A DNA stretch of 64,000 nt, from the NCBI GenBank assembly GCA_027924585.1, contig BSBM01000825.1, positions 3,080,001 through 3,144,000 of the forward strand. The letters are read 5' to 3'. Under the pieces are notes generated by a model. That model ran no database searches, had not been told where the DNA came from, and was given only the letters and a program-made list of their open reading frames with translations. Within the stretch, counting starts at the first letter, position 1. Each line of letters begins with the position of its first letter. Shown in pieces: positions 55,976-64,000 of this stretch. A program made the position numbers and the translations under genes. The stretch comes from Larix kaempferi. Lineage: Eukaryota; Streptophyta; Pinopsida; Pinales; Pinaceae.

Positions 55976-57942
55976 TTCAGTAGTGCTTTTCGTAGCATCC
56001 CAATGGAATTATGGATCACTTGGCCCAAGAATATGGAACTCAATTCCTTAGCTAGAATTTGGATCTTGTGGAGGGTTTAAAAGTCCTGAAGGATATGTGA
56101 GACCCTCAATGGAAGGAAAATCTATGTTCTCCACGGGCTAAGAAGAAACCACTAGGGGAGAGTTATTTAACTACCCATCAATGTCACTAAAGTGTCTTTC
56201 CTCTGACGAGGACTCAAATTCTATGGAACTAGAGGTGTTTTCTTCAATTAACACATATATAATTAAATTTGGAATACAGTAGTGGATCTAGAATTAAAAA
56301 AAACCAAAAAACTCAATTATGTGGTTGTCCTTGTAATAAAATATTTCCAAATTTATTGAAATATGTGTTAATTGGTTGTTCAATGTTTTGTTCCTTATTT
56401 TCTTCCTCTGCCCCTTGAGGGGATGGATTAATATAATCTAGTATTTTCCTAGGCACAGGGAATTCTCTTTTTTTAGGAGAGTGATCTTGAATTATTCAAG
56501 ACCTTTGCATAAGTTGATTGGACACGATGGATCATAGAAGAATCAAAGGAGAAATCTAAAAAATATAAACAATAAACAACACTCACAAGAAAGTTCCTAA
56601 AAATATTACAACAAGCAAACAACTCTTGCAATGAAGAGAACTTGGTTGGAAGTACTATTAAGTGAAGATCCAAATATGGGGTCTTTCGAAGGTTGTCTTT
56701 GATGATTAGGTCCCAAGTCCAACCAGTGACATTCACCCTACTACCATAATCCAATCACCAAGGGTATAATAAATTGCCTTCGAAAAATATCCTCCACAAG
56801 GAGCTAGGTGTAATACCCCTGGTTTTGACTTGGAATGTTGTTGATGCCTAGAAATTATTAGCATCGACAGTAGGGATTATCCCCGGTAAATAATCCCAAT
56901 TACACCACTCACTGTTTGGTATGGGGAATCCGTCTGGTTTATGGTCCGACTACCGTGAATATGTTTATTTAAATTCTTTACTGGTTGTGGCTCGGTCCAC
57001 CGTTTATGTAATTTAACTTAAGAAATTAAATGCAAGTTCCCTATTTAATGCATTTAAAATAGAATTGACAGGAAGAAGCCTCAGCATGTGATGCGTAGGT
57101 TCTTACCTCTCGTCTTATCACTCCTACCTCATCAATTCATTTATTTATAACCTAAACTAACTATCTTATCCCCGCAGGGAGAAAATTTAAAGTAAGAGTA
57201 ATAAGATGAAATGCTTGGATAAATTTAACAGATAGCCATTAAAAGAAACATTCACATTTACAATAGAAATTATCAAAGATAGATCTGATATTAATTAAAG
57301 TGATTTATTACTCTGTTACACATAACCATTTGCATGAAATAAAGAAACCATTCATCATCATTGAGATAGTTTGACAGAATTAGAAATATCTCACATCATG
57401 ATATAAGCAGAAATAGAAATAATTATGTTCCAGCAATCACACGTTCTAGGAAAACATCAGTGCAAGCTTTTCCCCAGCGAACAAGTCTTTTCTCATTAGC
57501 AAAGAAACAATTCTTTTACAAAATGCCTCCAACATCTAATTCACCAGCAAAAAGTCCTTTTACAAGTATTCTCACCATATATTTATATTACAAAACGTTT
57601 GTCTCCATATGGTTGTTCGTTTCAACTACCCTAACCTTTGGACTCCCAAAATTGGTCCTCTAGTGTTTGTACAAAGAATATTACAATAAATTACAAAATA
57701 TTAATTTCCAACTGGCCTCTCTAGACTAGAGATGTAATTGGCCCACATGTCGGTCTCTTCAAAAGTAATGTTAGATTGTGTGGGTTCTAAAATTTTCAAA
57801 GTTATCTCATGAAATGATATCTCAGTTTCCACATTTTTTTCCTTATTCTACTGCTTTGTAGCTTTCCTCCATAAATAAGCATTTATGGATGCTTTCCCAA
57901 TGTATTGATGGAGATCTTCTTTTGTCAACACATCCAGTTTTC
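55976..57942. other. E6 leader and flank of C3; possible LTR
   Basis: No supported gene. An LTR-like start TGTAATACCCC at 56809, after purine-rich AAGGAGCTAGG, and ATTACA at 57680-57685 could mark a roughly 0.88-kb LTR, but no matching duplication or second copy is in the window. Small frames at 56473-56754 and 57460-57663 lack family features. Confidence 0.35.
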
Positions 57943-58547
57943 TGTTGAGATATTGTAACTTCAAAGAATATTATATTTATACTTTATTATTCTGGAGATG
58001 TTTCATTCCTCCTTGAAGATCTTATTGTATATCCGGAGATGTTTATTCCTCCGTCAGATTGTGGTAACTTGGGTTATTAGACTTCCCTAGTGGGGGTCGG
58101 CCCTGTATGTGTTATGTGGGTCAAAGGGTTATTAGACCACCCTAGAGGGGTCGTCCCAGTCAGTTGTAGTGGGGTATTTAACCCAATGGTTAAATACGAG
58201 CCTACATGATTTGTGTAAAACACAAGTCGGAGTAGTGTATAAATAGAGGAGGTGTATTCCTCATTTTACACACACTCACTCACTTGAGAGTAGCGCACTT
58301 GTGGAGGAGAGGTCTGCTATGGTGGAGGAGGAGATCATGTCTTTGGTTTGCATCTATGTATATTGCTGGTCATCTATATTGAGGAATCTTTGCTGGGTTT
58401 TCTACCCCATGAGGGTTTCCCAGGATAAATCTGTGTCTCTTGTGTTTATGTTATGCTTGTTGTTTCTTCAGTGATCCTGTATATGCTATTATTGTGAAAT
58501 GGAATGAAATGCTACTATTTTCTATCTTAGCATATTAAATCTTAACA
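57943..58547 (+). repeat. C3 5' LTR
   Basis: It starts TGTTGAGATATTG and ends CTTAACA. It shares GGGTTATTAGACCACC and GGGGTCGGCCC-type text with the C1 and C2 LTRs, here present in two tandem versions (58071-58104 and 58126-58159). Confidence 0.88.
58235..58271 (+). promoter_or_regulatory. C3 TATA box in an imperfect hairpin
   Basis: TATAAATAG (58238-58246) lies in GTGTATAAATAGAGGA (58235-58250), which pairs imperfectly with TCCTCATTTTACAC (58258-58271). The sequence differs from C1/C2 but the position is the same. Confidence 0.6.
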
Positions 58548-58559
58548 TGGTATCAGAGC
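58548..58559 (+). promoter_or_regulatory. C3 primer binding site (initiator Met tRNA)
   Basis: TGGTATCAGAGC directly follows the LTR. Confidence 0.93.
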
Positions 58560-59222
58560 TAACTTGAAGGAAGGAAATGTATGGCACTTATGACACTTGT
58601 TTCACTTGCGACAATTTGAAGGTTTGGGTTTTACATAGAAAAAACCAGTCATCATGGAACTTTCGCTATAAATCCATTTCTGCGAAGGTTCAGGATCTAA
58701 AAAGTTTACAGGTCGAAGATAACATCCCCAGGTACCCTGTGTCCACAGGATACCCTCATATTCGTTGTACTTTGTGAGTTATGATCAGTACAAGTTAGCG
58801 TTTCTGCCTCTTCCAGATCTCAGTAAAAATCAGGTGACCGTGGAAAAAAGGTCATAACTTGGGCTAGGAATCTCCAAATGGAATTTCGTAAAAGGTGACA
58901 GGTATTAAACAGTCTGTTCTATCTCAGGAAACTTTTTTAGAGGCCGAAGTTGAACCAGTAACACGTGGCATGCCATAAAAGTTTGCTCTCCTGTTTTATC
59001 CCATAAACAGGTCACGTTGCGACACTTGGCATAAATCTCTCTCAGAAAATCCAATTGAGGTCAGACCTGTTGGGATGGAAAGACGACAGGTCAGGCTACC
59101 ACAGAAAAAGTTTTCAAACCCTGTGGAGTGAAAAGTTCAGCGTTACAGTAGAAACAATCAGGTAGATATTTCTGTGAAAACATAATTATTTTTGGAGCAC
59201 CTTCATTCATGGCTTTCGGAAT

Positions 59223-59544
59223 TTAGGGTTTCGGGGAAAGTTAGAATTTTTGGAATCGGAATCCACGGCTGAATGCTACTCAGGAAAATTGAAATTTAGA
59301 GACCAAGATCGAATTTTTTGGTTGGGTAGAAGAATGGGTTTGATCAAACCCCAGTTCGGGATTTTGATCGGAAAGATGGAAAATTAGGGCTTCAGCAAAA
59401 GTTGGAATTTTTGAAGTCTATAACCACGGCTGGAAGCTCCTCAGAAAAACAAGAGTTTAGAGCCTTGGATCGAACCTTTTTATTGGATAAAAGGGTGGGC
59501 TTCATCAAACCCTAGTTCGGGTTCATGTCCAGAAGATCCAGAAG
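59223..59544 (+). repeat. 161-bp tandem duplication in C3 leader
   Basis: TTAGGG(T/C)TTC...(A/G)TT(A/G)GAATTTTT starts at 59223 and 59384. Each unit continues with CCACGGCTG(A/G)A, GATCGAA and CAAACCC(C/T)AGTTCGGG. The units are diverged. The C1 and C2 leaders carry one related stretch (AGAGCTTTGGATTGAGATTT). Confidence 0.8.
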
Positions 59545-61184
59545 TTTCGAAGGCAATTTTGAGGGGTCAAATTTTGGAGATTTCAAAATTGAAGTATGCT
59601 AGTTTGATCAGCCCAACAAGACACATCCTTCCATCCATTCAGAAGTGTGAAAGTCAAAGATTGAATTTTTAGGGTTTCTCTAGCAAACCCTAATCAAGCT
59701 CCAGATCAAGTTTCAGGGGGAGTTGAGGCTAAGGCCTTACATAAGAATACTACAAGAAGTCTCGACAGGTATGACTTAAGGAGGTTCAGGTATGTCTTGA
59801 AATCCGATTCTTGATTAAGTTCATGATGTGTTTGTCTTCATATTATTTATTAGTACAATCTTGATTAATGTTAGAATTGTCTTATCACCCTAGTAACAGT
59901 ATGAATGCATGTGAATGATCGAAGACATTCATTGATTAGGGATATATGATTGTACTAATGCATTATGGTGTTGTGTGAGGTTGATGTTGTCTGCTAACAA
60001 GATACAGGTACATCACAAAAGACAAATCAAGTTCCATGACCATGACAACATGAAGACAAAGACTCATCCATAATATTTGTTCTACTTACGAGGTATGTAT
60101 GACTTTGTTATACCTATGAGGCATGCAGGTTCTAGCTCAGGATCTCTAAATCAGTGAAGAGATTGTTTAGGTATGTTATACATAACTAAGAAGGTATACT
60201 AATCCAGGTATGTTTTCCTATGTCAAGTTAGAATCTTACCTTGTGTTAGGATCCCTTATATAAGTATACTTGGTATGATTGGTTATGCTTATTCATAAAG
60301 TTAGTAATCAAGGGTTTATGCATATTATGATGATTTAATTAACCAGAAGAGTACTATGATCAAACAAGAATATGCATGAGTAAAAGAAGACTTCCTTGAA
60401 ACCCTGAATACTAATGATCATGACTATACATATTCAAGATTATTTAGAATTAGAATGTTTTGAGAATATACTAATGAATGTATGTTTGTGTATGAGATCA
60501 TGAGGATGACACTAGTGCACACTTGAGCATGCACAGTGGTACAGAATGAATAGAAGTTCAAAAGACATATAGAAGATCAAGTGGGAGGAAACCACACAAA
60601 CATAAAAGATATGTATTTGAGTTGTTATTTGAAATAGTAAATGATATTGTTTGTATGCATATTTGTATTCCTATAATATATCATGCTGAGTGTAAACATT
60701 CATAGAGCATTGAACAATATACTACTAATATGCATATGATTGGTAAGTTGGACAAACATTCCATTGTTGCTTGTCTAGAATGAAACCTCTTTGCTGACAT
60801 GCTGAGAGTTGTGCACACTCTCGATAGTATGTTCTGGTAGAGATGGAAGGAATCTAGATAGCCAATGTATGCATACAGGATATGGGAAAGTGTTGTGCCA
60901 AAGTATTGGTCAAAATAGTTGCATAACTATGTAAATGATATCTGTATGCATAATAAGTTATCATGTCAATATGATTTGATGATTATGAAGTATTACTAAT
61001 CATGTACTTAATTTTGAATTGTAGGAAAGATCATGATGAATGATGAACACTGAACAAGCGATGGATGTTCAACAAAAATATTTACAAATCAAACACACTA
61101 TAGAATGCTTGTGGCTAGAAGATTCTCTTAGAAATAGGAAGAGAATCATGATGAGATGTTTTCTCCAAGTGGCTAGATAAGACC
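59545..61184 (+). other. C3 region expected to hold gag-pol, unreadable
   Basis: No frame or motif of Gag, protease or integrase is visible. The sequence is AT-rich with many stops. It is either very decayed or replaced. Confidence 0.5.
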
Positions 61185-62516
61185 ATTCTCTTAATGGTGT
61201 AATTAAAGAAGAAGTGTGAATCAGGTTCTGTATGGATTCCCAGGATCGATAATCAATTGATGAGCTTAATGATCACCATGGGTGATGTGGTTCTCAACCT
61301 TTGCTACAAGGTTGAATATGGCTTCTATACACATATGACATGGATGCAAGAAGGAACTCACCACAGAGTTCGAATGATTTTGAGGCTCATATCAGTAGAC
61401 CCATCTGACAAGAGATGGCACAGATAGATATGCAGAAGATCACTCAATGCAGAGTGTGAATGATGGACAATTGACAGCTTCTTGACAAAGCTTGGGATTT
61501 ACCAGAAGTAAAGATGATCCTAACCTTTACCTTAAGGTTGTGGATGATGAACCTATCATACCATTATTGTATGACGATGATCTCTTTCTGACAAGGAATG
61601 AGAAACAGATCATGAAAAGAAAGAAGAAGATGGCTGCAGAAATGAAAATGAAAGATCTCAGATTGATGCATTACTTCCTAGGTCTGGAAGTATGGCAAGG
61701 CTCAGAAGGAATCTTTCTCAATCAGGGAAAGTATGCTAAGAAATATTAAAAGGACTTGATGTGTTGGAATGGCCACTCTCATGGATTCCAACTTGAAGTT
61801 GTTAGTAGATGACTCATCAGAGTTAGTGGATATAACTCTGTACAGACAAATTATTGAGTCATTGATGTGTCTAACGAATACTAGGTTAGATATATGCTTT
61901 GCTGTGAACACCTTGAGTCAGTATCTAGTGGAAACTAGATGTGTTCACCTGTTAGTTGCAAAGCATGTGATGAGGTACCTAAAGGATACGATAGACTTTG
62001 ATCTATGTTATCTTAGAGATCATGACTTCATATGGCTACACAGATGTTGATTGGGAAGAAATTGTATCAGACAGGAAGAGCACATCGAGAGGATGTTATG
62101 GTCTTGGATCTGCCATGATCTCATGGTTCAGTAAGAAACAATATAGTGTGGCCCTCAGTACTGCTGAAGCATAATATATAGCTGCCTGCTCTGCCAGCTG
62201 TGAAGCAGTGTGGCTTCGGAAGCTATTATCTGGAGTGTTTGACTTAGAAATGGATCCCACTGTGATTATGTGTGACAATCAAAGCTGCACTAAGATGACA
62301 GAAAATCCTGTATTCCACGATAAGTCAAAACACATAGACATCCGATACTTTTATATATGAGATATGGTGCAGAGAGGAGCTATCAAGCTTGAGTATGTGA
62401 GCACTGAGGATCAAATTGCTGATATCTTGACCAAACCTCTGTCTCGAGTGAAATTTGAATACTTCCGAGACAAGCTTGGTGTAGTTCAAAAGGACCCTCC
62501 TCGAAAGGGGGAGTAG
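61185..62516 (+). pseudogene. pol: C3 copia RT end and RNase H, decayed
   Basis: Near 61185-61250 a damaged match to the RT phrase FLNGVVEEEVYVEQPLGF is visible. From about 61470: SFLTKLGFTRSKDDPNLYLK, LLYDDDLFLTRNE (Y-D-D-D where YVDD is expected), YFLGLEVWQG. After a stop near 61746 comes SLMCLTNTRLDICFAVNTLS. After a frame change RNase H continues: DRKSTS, ISWFSKKQ, STAEA then a stop (TAA), CDNQSCTKMTENPVFHDKSK, and LTKPLSRVKFEYF to a stop at 62516. Upstream parts are gone. Dead. Confidence 0.85.
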
Positions 62517-62659
62517 TATAGTCACTGATGATGAGATTGTCTCATCGAACAACAAGGTCGATGATGAGGTAACCTGTTCACTACACCTAGATACTTAGAA
62601 ATATTTAGATTTAGGACTCTTATACTTAGAATACTTAGTTTTACTTATACATGCTTTTG

Positions 62660-62815
62660 ATACATGCCTTTGATGATAGATGTATTGGTGAGAATACATG
62701 CCTTTGATGATAGATGTATTGGTGAGAATACATGCTTTTGATGATAGATGTATTGGTGAGAATACATGCTTTTGATGATAGATGTATTCGTGAGAATACA
62801 TACTTTTGATGATAC
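62660..62815 (+). repeat. C3 34-bp minisatellite
   Basis: ACATGC(C/T)TTTGATGATAGA and TGTATTGGTGAGAAT form a 34-base unit repeated four to five times, with degenerate ends. Confidence 0.9.
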
Positions 62816-62879
62816 ATGTATTGATTAATGTACTTGTATGGTTGAGGATACTTGTACTTGTATTGATGAGAATACATGT

Positions 62880-63310
62880 AAGGATTGCATCATCCTTGAA
62901 CTCAAGTTCTAAAGTGAGCCGTAGACAGGTGTCTCCGAGAAAGAAAGAGGATTGGATCATCCCTGGACTTCAGTCCTAAAGAGAGCTGTAGACATGATGT
63001 CTTCGAGAATGAAGTCCTTGGTGGACATGAAAGGATTGCATCATCCTTGAACTCAAGTTCTAAAGTGAGTTGTAGACAGGTGTCTCCGAGAAAGAAAGAG
63101 GATTGGATCATCCCTGGACTTCAGTCCTAAAGAGAGCCGTAGACATGATGTCTCCGAGAATGAAGTCCTTGGTGGACATAAAAGTATTGCATCATCCTTG
63201 AACTCAAGTTCTAAAGTGATCCGTAGACAGGTTTCTCCGAGAAAGAAAGAGGATTGGATCATCCCTGGACTTCAGTCCTAAAGAGAGCCGTAGACATGAT
63301 GTCTCAGAGA
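62880..63310 (+). repeat. C3 151-bp tandem array
   Basis: AAGGATTGCATCATCCTTGA starts at 62880 and 63031, and AAGTATTGCATC at 63182, a period of 151 bases and nearly three units. Each unit has two related halves (GTAGACAGGTGTCTCCGAGA and GTAGACATGATGTCTCCGAG). Confidence 0.93.
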
Positions 63311-64000
63311 ATTGAAGATAGGACCGCATCGTCCCTGAACTAGGTTCAAAATGTACGTGATGGGATTGCATCGTCCCTAGACATGAGACTTGTCTTAAAG
63401 TGATAAGGACTGATCATCCTGGAACTTGATCGGGATTGCATCACCCCTAGACATGAGACTTGTCTTAAAGTGATAAGGACTGATAATCCTGGAACTTGAT
63501 CGGGATTGCATCATCCCTAGACATGAGACTTGTCTTAAAGGTACGTGTGAGGACTGCATCGTCCATGAAGTGGGTTCAAAATGTACGTGATGGGATTGCA
63601 TCGTACCTAGACATGAGACTTGTCTTAAAGTGATAAGGACTGATCATCTTGGAACTTGATCGGGATTGCATCATCCCTAGACATGAGACTTGTCTTAAAG
63701 GTATGTGTGAGGACTGCATCGTCCATGAACTGGGTTCAAAATGTACGTGATAAGATTGCATCGTCCCTAGACATGAGACTTGTCTTAAAGTGATAAGGAC
63801 TGATCATCCTGGAACTTGATCGGGATTGCATCATCCCTAGACATGAGACTTGTCTTAAAGGTACGTGTGAGGATTGCATCGTCCATGAACTGGGTTCAAA
63901 ATGTACGTGATGGGATTGCATCGTCCCTAGACATGAGACTTGTATTAAAGTGATAAGGACTGATCATCCTGGAACTTGATCAGGATTGCATCATCCCTAG
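63311..64000 (+). repeat. C3 160-bp tandem array, running off the window
   Basis: GTACGTGA(T/A)(G/A)(G/A)GATTGCATCG starts at 63353, 63583, 63743 and 63903: one interval of 230, then 160 and 160 bases. Subunits of about 70 bases share GGATTGCATC(A/G)(T/C)CCCTAG and CATGAGACTTGTCTTAAAG. The array continues past 64000. Minus-strand frames across it are repeat artefacts. Confidence 0.93.

Larger units (their letters stand above)
57943..64000 (+). mobile_element. C3: Ty1/copia relative, gutted, 3' end outside window
   Basis: The 5' LTR is 57943-58547, with an initiator-Met primer site, leader, and then about 1.7 kb with no readable gag-pol. Copia RT/RNase H coding resumes near 61185. After the pol end (62516) come tandem arrays to the window edge, the position taken by tandem arrays in C1 and C2. 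The 3' LTR is not reached. Confidence 0.85.

Noticed and set aside
56809-57685. Possible LTR TGTAATACCCC...ATTACA
   Set aside because: No target duplication, partner copy or primer site found; kept only as a note.
63311-64000. CRISPR-like spacing of a short repeated word
   Set aside because: Whole units are repeated, not short repeats with unique spacers, and the context is a plant retrotransposon.

Overview
This window looks like heterochromatic or intergenic DNA from a large, repeat-rich land-plant genome, possibly a gymnosperm-type genome, though no single-copy marker fixes the species. The evidence is nested Ty1/copia and Ty3/gypsy LTR retrotransposons with plant-type primer binding sites (initiator-Met, Asp and Arg tRNA), a plant-type chromodomain integrase, AT-rich DNA and no recognisable housekeeping gene. 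I found no tRNA or rRNA gene, CRISPR array or bacterial operon. Nearly all recognisable sequence is transposon, in several generations of insertion.

Layout, left to right. (1) 1-13013: a plus-strand, Gag-only LTR element (E1). Its 5' LTR is cut by the window start, and its 3' LTR (from 3914) is split by a copia element C1 (5649-12958, TSD CAAGT). (2) 13014-14789 and 20908-22245: the interior of a minus-strand LTR element of unfamiliar type (E4), which hosts both E1 and a young chromovirus E3 (14790-20902, TSD ATCAA) with an intact 1439-codon gag-pol. (3) 22246-27185: the E4 LTR, then a decayed 347-codon coiled-coil ORF (23913-26581) interrupted by a 1.6-kb TG...CA insertion (TSD CTTCA). (4) 27186-30807: a 5'-truncated chromovirus (E8), its LTR-like tail, and a palindromic minisatellite. 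(5) 30808-38027: copia element C2 on the minus strand (TSD AATCC), a relative of C1. (6) 38489-55975: a minus-strand Tat/Ogre-like gypsy element (E6), split in its RNase H domain by E7 (40256-51704, TSD ATTAT), whose 5' LTR is itself split by E5 (40746-47770). (7) 57943 to the window end: a third copia element, C3, mostly gutted, ending in long tandem arrays.

Only E3 keeps a full polyprotein frame. C1, C2, C3, E5, E6 and E8 carry stops, frameshifts or lost catalytic residues. E1, E4 and E7 show no complete polymerase in the window, so they would have to borrow enzymes if they moved. The least familiar material is the E4/E5 family: both carry an unrecognised acidic N-terminal protein with shared short motifs, and E5 follows it with a strongly diverged reverse transcriptase, RNase H and integrase zinc-finger trace. 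Other points worth attention are the coiled-coil ORF whose five stops all look like Gln codons hit by C-to-T change, a hairpin overlapping the TATA box of all three copia LTRs, and tandem-repeat blocks between pol and the 3' LTR in the copia elements.
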